From: Neisseriaceae bacterium
GTDB lineage: Bacteria > Pseudomonadota > Gammaproteobacteria > Burkholderiales > UBA11063
Assembly: GCA_027371515.1 (NCBI GenBank)
Contig: DAHXMX010000006.1
Location: 1-17,094, forward strand
Direction: 5' to 3'
DNA: 17,094 nucleotides
In this document: piece after piece, positions 1 through 6,751 of the stretch
How positions within the stretch are numbered: position 1 is the stretch's first letter
Layout: each line of letters opens with the position of its first letter
Position numbers and translations under genes: made by a program
Notes under the pieces: model-generated
The model's database searches: none
The model's input: the letters and a program-made list of their open reading frames with translations, nothing else
Told to the model about the DNA's origin: nothing

Positions 1-67
1 AAAACTTAACTCCTGAACAACCTACGATTGTGACAAAAACAAAAAAAATAGTTCCTAATCGGAGCAT
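1..67 (-). CDS. bamE: Lipoprotein N-terminus, probably BamE (SmpA/OmlA), partial
   Basis: Only the first 22 codons are inside the window, and the gene runs off the left edge. The peptide starts MLRLGTIFFVFVTIVGC: a short basic n-region, a hydrophobic core and an IVGC lipobox with Cys17 as the likely lipidated residue. It is therefore a probable lipoprotein with a type II signal peptide. The start is the ATG whose complement is at 65-67, with AGG (complement of 74-76) a few bases upstream as a possible Shine-Dalgarno. The name BamE, a small outer-membrane lipoprotein of the beta-barrel assembly machine, is inferred from context: bamE/omlA lies divergent to fur in many beta- and gammaproteobacteria. 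None of the mature domain is visible, so the lipoprotein call is firmer than the BamE identity. Confidence 0.6.
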   Translation of the reverse strand, partial: MLRLGTIFFVFVTIVGCSGVKF

Positions 68-80
68 GGTTAACCTAGAT

Positions 81-120
81 ATTATAATATTAATAAAATA
101 TACAAAAATATTTGCCTCAA
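81..120 (-). promoter_or_regulatory. Candidate promoter for the leftward lipoprotein gene
   Basis: Two readings fit on the minus strand. One is TTGAGG (complement of 115-120), 17 nt, then TTTATT (complement of 92-97). The other is a perfect TATAAT (complement of 81-86) with a poor -35, TTTTTG, 16 nt upstream. The second would leave a leader of only about 7 nt and lose the ribosome site, so the first is more likely. The region also contains a 12-bp perfect palindrome at 79-90. Confidence 0.3.
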
Positions 121-141
121 ACTGTATTTTACCCCTAAAAT
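112..141 (+). promoter_or_regulatory. Candidate fur promoter
   Basis: TTGCCT at 112-117 and TAAAAT at 136-141 are separated by 18 nt, a plausible sigma-70 pair. Transcription would start near 148, giving a leader of about 33 nt. The -35 overlaps the possible -35 of the divergent lipoprotein gene. I could not identify a convincing Fur box, so autoregulation is not shown by the sequence. Confidence 0.45.
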
Positions 142-180
142 GTATTCTTGGGCTAAAAATTTATAGGTATAGAAATAAAT

Positions 181-591
181 ATGTATCAAGAATTGATTAA
201 AAAATCTGGCTTGAAGGTCACTAAACATAAAACTGCAATGTTACAGCTTTTTAATAGTTATCGTCATCTTGATGCTAATAAAATATATACAATTTTTATT
301 AGTCGTAATATAAATATGAGTTTAGCTACTATATATCGTATTTTGTCTGAATTTGAAGCAAAAAATATTTTAATTAAAAATAATTTTAATGATGAGCAAT
401 CAACATATGAATTAACTCACCCTAACGAACATCATGACCATTTAATTTGTATAAAATGCAATAAAGTGATTGAGTTTTATAATTGTGATATCGAAAAAAC
501 GCAAGAAGAAGTTGCGCGAGCGAATAACTTTCGTATTATTAATCATCAATTAAATTTATTTGGTATTTGTGAAAAATGTGATGATAAATAA
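181..591 (+). CDS. fur: Ferric uptake regulator Fur
   Basis: Fur is a dimeric cytosolic repressor that binds Fe(II) and controls iron uptake genes. The 136 residues are close to the usual 135-150. The N-terminal winged helix has GLKVTKHK near 10-17 and a recognition helix SLATIYRILSEF at 47-58. The dimerisation and metal domain shows HHDH at 84-87, a CxxC pair at 90/93 followed by the family hallmark KVIEF, His122, and a second CxxC at 130/133. Both cysteine pairs for a structural zinc are therefore present. The protein ends three residues after the last Cys, without the His-rich tail of E. coli Fur. The ATG at 181 has only a weak upstream AG-rich stretch. The gene is divergent from a lipoprotein gene, a common proteobacterial arrangement. 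Zur or PerR are less likely because the motif set matches Fur most closely. Confidence 0.93.
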   Translation: MYQELIKKSGLKVTKHKTAMLQLFNSYRHLDANKIYTIFISRNINMSLATIYRILSEFEAKNILIKNNFNDEQSTYELTHPNEHHDHLICIKCNKVIEFYNCDIEKTQEEVARANNFRIINHQLNLFGICEKCDDK

Positions 592-601
592 CTTGATTTT
601 A

Positions 602-610
602 TGTTACAAT
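602..610 (+). promoter_or_regulatory. Extended -10 promoter upstream of gspC
   Basis: TGTTACAAT at 602-610 reads as a TGn-extended -10 (TACAAT). There is no good -35 at the usual distance, which extended -10 promoters tolerate. A start near 617 would leave a leader of about 28 nt before gspC. Confidence 0.4.
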
Positions 611-644
611 AATATCCGTTTTAGAAAAGGCTATTATTGAATAG

Positions 645-1430
645 ATGATTATCAAGAAAATTAACGAAATAGTTATTTTAGTAAGTCAATTTTTAAATTT
701 TATTTTTTTAATTGTCATGGCGTATATTACCGCAGTTTTTTTTTGTTGGTTAATAACTCCTGCAGTTAATGAAATGTATGTTGAAAAATATAGTGTATCA
801 GCTTACGAAAAAAGTGCAGATTATATTATTAATCGTGCTCCATTTGGTATAATTCAAGTGGTAAAAAAAGAAGAATCTGTAGTTGAGATACCAAAAATTG
901 CATCTCAGTTAAAAGTAAGCGGTGTATATCAAAGTGGTAACAATCATAGTGTAGCAATTGTTGAATATTTAGGTAAAGTTGATGCTTATCGGGTAAATTC
1001 ATTAATTGCAGATAGTGTCTTGGTTGTTTCAATTGAGTCAGATGGAATTGTGGTCTTTGAAGATGGTAAAGATACTTTTATCGCTATAACTCGTAGTGAT
1101 AGCACAGCTTCTTCGGCGCAAGGAGCTAATAATGCAACAAGATCGTTACCTGTGTCAAATTCATATACTCAGCAAAATACAAACTCATATTCTGATATAA
1201 ATAGATTAAGTAATGATGAAATTCGTGAGAAAAGACGTAAAATGATTGAAGAATTTGCTAATCAACAAAATGATAACAATAACAACAATAATAACAACAA
1301 TAATAACAACAATAATGATAATAATAATGATGGTAATAATGATGGTAATAATGTCAACAGGAGCGATGTCAATAGGAGTAATGATATGAATAATCAATCA
1401 CGTGGTAGAGATGGTGGAGATGTTCAATAA
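645..1430 (+). CDS. gspC: Type II secretion inner-membrane protein GspC with Asn-rich tail
   Basis: GspC bridges the inner-membrane platform and the secretin of the type II secretion system. The 261 residues show a short cytoplasmic N-terminus, one transmembrane segment at about 9-37, a periplasmic linker containing RAPFG (65-69), and a homology-region domain at about 86-149. That domain has the family pattern LKVSGVYQSG, SVAIVEYLGK, YRV and VVFEDGKDT. After residue 150 there is no PDZ domain or recognisable coiled coil. The tail is polar, with a charged stretch near 186-206, then a run of 14 Asn and further Asn/Asp/Gly and VNRS repeats encoded by tandem DNA repeats. The gene lies immediately before gspD, which supports the call. 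The start ATG has only a weak ribosome site. I rate the GspC identity good but not certain because homology-region sequences are divergent. Confidence 0.8.
   Translation: MIIKKINEIVILVSQFLNFIFLIVMAYITAVFFCWLITPAVNEMYVEKYSVSAYEKSADYIINRAPFGIIQVVKKEESVVEIPKIASQLKVSGVYQSGNNHSVAIVEYLGKVDAYRVNSLIADSVLVVSIESDGIVVFEDGKDTFIAITRSDSTASSAQGANNATRSLPVSNSYTQQNTNSYSDINRLSNDEIREKRRKMIEEFANQQNDNNNNNNNNNNNNNNDNNNDGNNDGNNVNRSDVNRSNDMNNQSRGRDGGDVQ
1281..1382 (+). repeat. Nested in-frame tandem repeats coding the Asn-rich tail of GspC
   Basis: Three exact 12-bp units aacaacaataat lie at 1281-1292, 1293-1304 and 1305-1316. A variant, gataataataat, follows at 1317-1328, then two units of gatggtaataat at 1329-1352. 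Two related 15-bp units (VNRSD, then VNRSN) end the array at 1353-1382. All units are multiples of three, so copy changes would alter the length of the protein and not the frame. Confidence 0.9.
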
Positions 1431-1453
1431 TATTATTTGCTTATTAAGCTTAG

Positions 1454-1470
1454 AGTGAATAAAAGTGAAT
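1454..1470 (+). repeat. AGTGAAT direct repeat, 10-bp period, upstream of gspD
   Basis: AGTGAAT occurs at 1454-1460 and again at 1464-1470, one helical turn apart, just upstream of the candidate gspD promoter. This is the geometry of a tandem regulator half-site, but no regulator can be named. Confidence 0.35.
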
Positions 1471-1483
1471 TGCATTAATTAAG

Positions 1484-1510
1484 TTGATGTGAATTTAATG
1501 AAATTATAAT
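1484..1510 (+). promoter_or_regulatory. Candidate gspD promoter
   Basis: A perfect TATAAT at 1505-1510 is preceded by TTGATG at 1484-1489 with a short 15-nt spacer. Transcription would begin near 1517, only about 12 nt before the chosen gspD ATG. The -10 is strong, but the tight spacing and short leader make the call tentative. The 98-nt gap before gspD is the largest inside the secretion cluster. Confidence 0.35.
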
Positions 1511-1528
1511 ATTTATAAATTGGTAATT

Positions 1529-4012
1529 ATGTTGAGTAAAATTTTAAAATTAATTGCTTTTATAGTTTTGGTGGAAAATTTAGTAGCAGCTCCAGCTGCA
1601 AAATCCACATATCCGTTATTAGGTGTGAATAAAGAATCTAATAGTGAACTAATGTCGTCAACCGATGCTAAAAAATCACTAAGTAGTAATCGTAATACAA
1701 GATTATCTTCGAATAAATCAAGAGATAAAATTACCAATAGTAGTAGAGATAGTGATCAATTAGCTTCGGATAAGGTGGTATTGAATTTTGAAAATGCAGA
1801 CATTCAGGCAGTAATTAGAGCAATTAGTCAGTTATCTGGTAAAAATTTTGTTATTGACCCGCGAGTTAAGGGAACAGTTAATATTTTATCCGATCGTCCA
1901 ATATCTAAAGTGGATAGTTATAAAGTTTTAGAAACTGCTCTACGTATGCAAGGTTTTGCATGTGTTGAAGGAGATGGTGTTATTAAGGTATTACCTGAAA
2001 CTGATGCCAAATCATATGATTCAAAAACAGTGTTTACTTCTAAGCAAAGTATTGATGCAACTTCTAATGTTGGAGATCAGATTGTAACACGTGTTTTTGT
2101 GATTCAGCGTGGTTCAGCAAATGCGTTAGCTAATACATTACGTCCATTGGTTGCACCAAATAACACGTTAACCGTATATCCAAATAGTAATGCATTGATT
2201 GTGACTGATTATTCTTCAAATATTAATAGAATTGCAAAAATAATTGATAAATTAACTGCAGTAGATTCTCAAGCAGCTAAACCTGTGATGGTTGTTATGC
2301 AGTATGCAGTTGCATCTGATGTGGCAGCTATTTTACAATCGTATATTAGTGGTGGTGGAGCGGTTACTCGAGGGAGCGGAGGTTCTGTAAATTCATCTGC
2401 TAATAGCGATGGTCCAGCTGTATCCATAACTGTAGAGCCAAACACTAATTCATTAATTATTTATTCGGCAATTCCTGATCGTTTAAAGGAAATTGTTGAT
2501 ATGGCTAAGACAATTGATAGTAATATAGGTCATAATCATAATAACTTACATGTTGTATATTTAAAAAATGCTGATGCTGGTCATATTGCTGATGTATTAA
2601 GGGCTGTAGTTTCACAGCAAGAAGATCCAGATTTGCAAGCTAGTTCATCAAATGCGCATTTTAATTCTGAGCCTACCTCTGCTTTTGGATCTACTGGTAG
2701 TAGCGGTGCTAGTAGTTACGGTAGCATTGGAGGTGGAGCGGCGCGTAATTCGCGTAGTAATAGTTCTTCTAAGTCATCTAATAATAATAATAACTCTGCC
2801 GATCAGCAAAAAGTACTAGTTCAAGCAGAACCCACAACTAATTCATTAATTATTCAAGCCCCAGATGCTACCTATAAAAATTTACGTATGATTATTGATA
2901 TGTTAGATGTACGTCGTGCTCAAGTAATGATTGAGGCTATGATTGCTGATATTAATTCTACTGAACAAGGTACTTTTGGTATTCAGTGGGTATTAGGTGG
3001 TGGAAATAATAATGCCGGTGCGATAGGTGTTGCTAATTATGGTGCTAATGGTAGCTCGTTATCTTCTTTAGCTACTAGTGCATTAGCTGCAACTTCGGGT
3101 GCTGGTGCTGCTGGAGGAGTTAATTTACCTAATGAAGTGTATATCGGATTGGTGACTGGAACTACAACAGTTGGTGGTCAACAGATTCCTGGATTATCAG
3201 TATTGGCTGATATGATTACAGCTAATAGTGCTGGTAATGTTTTGGCTCGTCCAACTATTATTACTATGGATAATGAAGAAGCTAGGATTATGGTTGGACA
3301 AAATATTGGTATACCAAATGGTTCATATCAAAACACTGCGGCTAATGCTGGTAACTTAGTAACTACGATTACACGTCAGGATTTAGGTAATGTATTACAA
3401 ATTAAACCATTAATTACTCAAAGTGGATCTATTTTGCTTGATATTTATCAAGAGGATTCAAAGCTTGATCCTAATCAACCTGTTAATTCACCTAATGGAC
3501 CATCATTTTTAAAACGCAATATGCGCGCTACCGTATTAGTTGATGATGGTCAAATTATTGCTTTAGGTGGTATGACTCAAGATCAATTGTTAATTCAAAC
3601 TAATGGAGTTCCTGGGTTAAGTAGCATACCATATCTTGGTTGGTTATTTAGTTGGCAAAGTCGTACACACGTAAAACAAAATTTAGTCTTGTTTCTAAGA
3701 CCAGCAATTATTAAAAGCGCAACAGGATACAAGGCACTTACTAATCAACGTTATAATTATGTAATGGGATTGCAAAATCAAGTATCAGCAGATGGTAATG
3801 CAGTTTTACCAGAAATTAAAGCGGTTAATTTAGAAAATCAAGTCCCTTATACTAATAAACCAGCTCCACGTGATGATTCGGCATTAAATCTGAATCAAAA
3901 TATACCAGTAGTGGATTTAACTCATGATGGTAAAAATATAAAAAAATCAAATTTAAATGCCATTAGTGCAACAACTACACGTATTAATGCTTTGCCCCCA
4001 GCTAAGAATTGA
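1529..4012 (+). CDS. gspD: Type II secretion outer-membrane secretin GspD
   Basis: GspD forms the multimeric outer-membrane channel of type II secretion. An upstream in-frame TTG at 1520 exists, but the ATG at 1529 gives a cleaner signal peptide (MLSKILKLIAFIVLV, cleavage near VAA/PAA) and 827 residues. After a Ser/Asn-rich linker (about 25-80) comes N0 (82-155, FENADIQAVIRAISQLSGKN and the conserved DPRVKGTV). N1 (185-250), N2 (251-337) and N3 (340-480) follow, each with the xxNTNSLII-type signature or its variant. N3 is interrupted by a low-complexity Ser/Gly/Asn loop at about 362-427, a known place for such loops. The secretin domain carries VPGLSSIPYLGWLF at 694-707 and ends near 725. A polar tail of about 100 residues follows, where a pilotin-binding segment could lie. 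The neighbours gspC, gspE and gspF exclude a type IV pilus PilQ or type III secretin. Confidence 0.95.
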   Translation: MLSKILKLIAFIVLVENLVAAPAAKSTYPLLGVNKESNSELMSSTDAKKSLSSNRNTRLSSNKSRDKITNSSRDSDQLASDKVVLNFENADIQAVIRAISQLSGKNFVIDPRVKGTVNILSDRPISKVDSYKVLETALRMQGFACVEGDGVIKVLPETDAKSYDSKTVFTSKQSIDATSNVGDQIVTRVFVIQRGSANALANTLRPLVAPNNTLTVYPNSNALIVTDYSSNINRIAKIIDKLTAVDSQAAKPVMVVMQYAVASDVAAILQSYISGGGAVTRGSGGSVNSSANSDGPAVSITVEPNTNSLIIYSAIPDRLKEIVDMAKTIDSNIGHNHNNLHVVYLKNADAGHIADVLRAVVSQQEDPDLQASSSNAHFNSEPTSAFGSTGSSGASSYGSIGGGAARNSRSNSSSKSSNNNNNSADQQKVLVQAEPTTNSLIIQAPDATYKNLRMIIDMLDVRRAQVMIEAMIADINSTEQGTFGIQWVLGGGNNNAGAIGVANYGANGSSLSSLATSALAATSGAGAAGGVNLPNEVYIGLVTGTTTVGGQQIPGLSVLADMITANSAGNVLARPTIITMDNEEARIMVGQNIGIPNGSYQNTAANAGNLVTTITRQDLGNVLQIKPLITQSGSILLDIYQEDSKLDPNQPVNSPNGPSFLKRNMRATVLVDDGQIIALGGMTQDQLLIQTNGVPGLSSIPYLGWLFSWQSRTHVKQNLVLFLRPAIIKSATGYKALTNQRYNYVMGLQNQVSADGNAVLPEIKAVNLENQVPYTNKPAPRDDSALNLNQNIPVVDLTHDGKNIKKSNLNAISATTTRINALPPAKN

Positions 4013-4015
4013 TTT

Positions 4016-4021
4016 AAAGAG
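4016..4021 (+). promoter_or_regulatory. Ribosome binding site deciding the gspE start
   Basis: AAAGAG lies 9 nt before the ATG at 4031 and only 6 nt before the in-frame TTG at 4028. The ATG is therefore taken as the start. Confidence 0.45.
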
Positions 4022-4030
4022 TGATGGTTG

Positions 4031-5530
4031 ATGGAAAATATTAAATTTGTTCCTAATAAGTTTTCAAGGCGATTGCCTTATGGTTATGCAAAAAATAAAC
4101 AAGTTTGTATTTATGGTGTTGAAAATGACAATGTATTAGTTGCGGTTGTTAATAATCCTGACCCAGTTGTAATTTCGGAGATTAAGCGTAAGCTTAATCA
4201 ACCGATTAAAATTACAAAGACAGATCAAAAATTATTTGATGGTTTATTATCTGAAGCTTATTCAAGCTCTAATGCTGCTGCAATTGTTGATGATGTACAA
4301 GATGAAATTGATATATCGGATTTAATTCATAATGCACAAAAAGCTTCTGATTTATTAGAATCAGAAGATGATGCGCCAGTGATCAAGATTATTAATGCTT
4401 TTTTAACTCAAGCAGTTAAAGAAAATGCTTCAGATATTCATCTTGATGCATATGAAAAGCGTTCTACGGTACGCTTTCGTCGTGACGGAACTTTGCAGCA
4501 TGTTGTAGATCTAAATCCGGGTTTGCATTCAGCGCTGGTGTCTAGAATTAAGATTATGGCACATCTTGATATTGCTGAGAAGCGCCTACCACAAGACGGT
4601 AGAATTGCACTTCGTTTAGCTGGTCGTGAAGTAGATCTTAGGGTTTCAACTATTCCAAGTTCACATGGTGAGCGTGTTGTGATGCGTTTATTAGATAAGA
4701 ATAAAGATCGATTGCAGCTTGAGGCTCTCGGGATGCATGATGATACGCGAGATAAAATTGATAAGATTATTCATCGTCCGCATGGAATATTTTTAGTTAC
4801 CGGTCCAACTGGTTCGGGTAAATCAACAACTTTATATGCTGCTTTGGCAAGACTTGATTCAAAGCAATTAAATATTATGACAGTAGAAGATCCTGTTGAA
4901 TATGATATTGAAGGTATTAGTCAAACCCAAATAAGTGCTAAAATAGATATGTCATTTGGCCGCGCCTTACGTGCTATATTACGTCAAGATCCGGATGTGG
5001 TAATGATTGGGGAGATTCGTGATTTAGAAACATCTCAAATTGCAGTGCAAGCTAGTTTAACAGGTCATTTGGTGTTAGCTACATTACATACTAATACCGC
5101 AGCTTCTGCTGTTACAAGGCTAATTGATATGGGGGTGGAGTCATTTCTTTTATCTTCGTCATTAATTGGTGTGTTAGCACAACGCTTAATTAGGTTACTA
5201 TGTCCAAAATGTAAAGTTGAAAATCATATATTAGATGCAGCGATACGCCGAGAGTTTGAGATACCTGAAGGGGTAGTGATTTATACTGCTGGAGATGGTT
5301 GTGATTATTGTAGTCATACTGGCTATAAAGGGCGTAATGGTATTCATGAATTGTTAGTAATTGATGAAAATTTACAGCAAATGATTCACAATAGGTCTCA
5401 AGAATATGAGATTGAAAAATATGCTATTGCAAATCTTGGTATGCGTACACTGAGAATGGATGCAATGCGTTGGGTAATTGCTGGCCTTACATCTTTAGAG
5501 GAAGTAACCTCAATTACGAAAGAGGATTAA
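4031..5530 (+). CDS. gspE: Type II secretion ATPase GspE
   Basis: GspE is the cytoplasmic hexameric ATPase that drives pseudopilus assembly and secretion. The 499 residues are a normal length. The N1E-like region (about 1-75) contains LPYGYAKNKQV and VAVVNNPDP. The core has the N2 region with ENASDIHLDAYE and FRRDGTL, then Walker A GPTGSGKST at 258-266. The Asp-box region around MTVEDPVEY, Walker B region PDVVMIGEIRD ending at 331, and His-box LATLHTN follow. The zinc-binding insert typical of GspE and PilB has Cys391 and Cys394 (CPKC) and Cys424 and Cys427 (CDYC), so all four cysteines are present. The gene starts 18 nt after gspD, and its last codons hold the ribosome site of gspF (AGAGG, 5521-5525). 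PilB is ruled out by the gsp context. No residue needed for ATP hydrolysis appears lost. Confidence 0.96.
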   Translation: MENIKFVPNKFSRRLPYGYAKNKQVCIYGVENDNVLVAVVNNPDPVVISEIKRKLNQPIKITKTDQKLFDGLLSEAYSSSNAAAIVDDVQDEIDISDLIHNAQKASDLLESEDDAPVIKIINAFLTQAVKENASDIHLDAYEKRSTVRFRRDGTLQHVVDLNPGLHSALVSRIKIMAHLDIAEKRLPQDGRIALRLAGREVDLRVSTIPSSHGERVVMRLLDKNKDRLQLEALGMHDDTRDKIDKIIHRPHGIFLVTGPTGSGKSTTLYAALARLDSKQLNIMTVEDPVEYDIEGISQTQISAKIDMSFGRALRAILRQDPDVVMIGEIRDLETSQIAVQASLTGHLVLATLHTNTAASAVTRLIDMGVESFLLSSSLIGVLAQRLIRLLCPKCKVENHILDAAIRREFEIPEGVVIYTAGDGCDYCSHTGYKGRNGIHELLVIDENLQQMIHNRSQEYEIEKYAIANLGMRTLRMDAMRWVIAGLTSLEEVTSITKED

Positions 5531-5534
5531 TGAT

Positions 5535-6749
5535 ATGGCAACGTATAGTTATAAATCATTTGATAAAAAAGGTAAGGAAAAGGTTGGTGTTATTCAAGCT
5601 GATTCACCGCGTCAAGCACGTCAAGCTTTAAAAGAACAGGGTTTGGTTGTAGCGCATATTCAACTTGCTAAAGATGGTAAAAATAAGAAAAGTGGTTTTT
5701 CCTTTAGAAAAAAATCAATATCTTCTCTAGAGTTGGCTTTAATTACTCGTCAGTTCGCAATTTTATTAAACTCTGGTTTATCAATAGAAAATGCTTTAAA
5801 TGCTTTAATTGATCAATTAGAAAGTGACGATCAAAAGACTATTTTGATGGGGGTTAAAAACGAAGTATTAAGTGGGCGACCACTTGCTGCATCGATGCGC
5901 TTATTTCCAAATGTATTCCCAGCTGTATATTGCAGTTTAATTCATGCCGGGGAACAGTCAGGTAGTTTACCTAAAGTAATGACTAAATTAGCTGATTATA
6001 GTGATAGAACGCGTGAATTAACTAGTAAAATTATGATGGCTCTTTTATATCCAATTATTGTATCTATAGTTGCTGTGGTGATGATTATTGCATTACTTGT
6101 ATTTGTTGTTCCACAAGTGGTTAAAGTATTTGAGTCATCCAAACAAGAATTACCAGTTTTAACTAAAATGATGATTAGCACCTCTAATGGGTTACGAAGT
6201 TATGGTTGGCTTATTGCTTTAATAATTTGTGGGGTAATTGTGGTTATTACTAGGCTATTAAAGCAACATGAGTTTAAAATTCGCTTTCATAAGCGTTTAT
6301 TAGAAATTCCGGTTGCCGGTAAATTATTGATTAATGTAGATGTAGCTAAATTTTGTAATACGTTAGCTATGTTATTAACTAGTGGTGTTCCTATGGTTGC
6401 AGCATTAGAGGCAGGACGAGATACTGTGAATAATTATATGATGAAAAACGCTATAGATCGTGCTTTAAAATCAGTTAAAGAGGGTGTTCCATTGGCGGTT
6501 GCTCTTGGTAATGAGAAGGCTTTTCCACCGGTGGTAATTCATTTGGTTGCCAGTGGTGAAAAATCAGGAAATTTGGACCATCTGTTAGAACAAGCTGGTG
6601 CTCATCAGGAACTTGAGTTATCACATCGCAGTCAGTTATTAACTGGTATATTAGAGCCGGCTTTGATTTTATTTATGGGTGGTGTTGTATTATTAATAGT
6701 TATTGCTATTATGTTGCCAATTTTAAATATGAATAAAATGGTTATGTAA
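5535..6749 (+). CDS. gspF: Type II secretion inner-membrane platform protein GspF
   Basis: GspF is the polytopic inner-membrane core of the type II secretion assembly platform and contacts GspE and GspL. The 404 residues match the family length. The N-terminus MATYSYKSFDKKGKEKVGVI and the following Arg/Ala/Leu helix (24-37) are typical. Two homologous T2SSF domains follow, marked by GEQSGSL (139-145) and GEKSGNL (341-347). Transmembrane segments lie at about 168-194, 224-241 and 371-398, the expected three. The start ATG is 4 nt after gspE and is served by AGAGG inside the end of gspE, so translation is probably coupled. gspG, which usually follows gspF, is absent, and dsbD comes next. PilC is the alternative paralogue but is less likely beside gspC and gspD. 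Confidence 0.95.
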   Translation: MATYSYKSFDKKGKEKVGVIQADSPRQARQALKEQGLVVAHIQLAKDGKNKKSGFSFRKKSISSLELALITRQFAILLNSGLSIENALNALIDQLESDDQKTILMGVKNEVLSGRPLAASMRLFPNVFPAVYCSLIHAGEQSGSLPKVMTKLADYSDRTRELTSKIMMALLYPIIVSIVAVVMIIALLVFVVPQVVKVFESSKQELPVLTKMMISTSNGLRSYGWLIALIICGVIVVITRLLKQHEFKIRFHKRLLEIPVAGKLLINVDVAKFCNTLAMLLTSGVPMVAALEAGRDTVNNYMMKNAIDRALKSVKEGVPLAVALGNEKAFPPVVIHLVASGEKSGNLDHLLEQAGAHQELELSHRSQLLTGILEPALILFMGGVVLLIVIAIMLPILNMNKMVM

Positions 6750-6751
6750 AT

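Noticed and set aside
142..180. Fur box in front of fur
   Set aside because: The AT-rich sequence has scattered GATA-like bits but no convincing 19-bp site or hexamer array.
1281..1382. CRISPR-like repetition
   Set aside because: Units are 12 or 15 bp, adjacent without unique spacers, and read in frame as protein. This is a coding tandem repeat.
1206..1397. Minus-strand open frame rich in Ile
   Set aside because: Its composition is simply the antisense of the Asn-coding repeats in gspC.
1520..1528. TTG start for gspD
   Set aside because: It adds three residues before a better ATG at 1529 and has no ribosome site.
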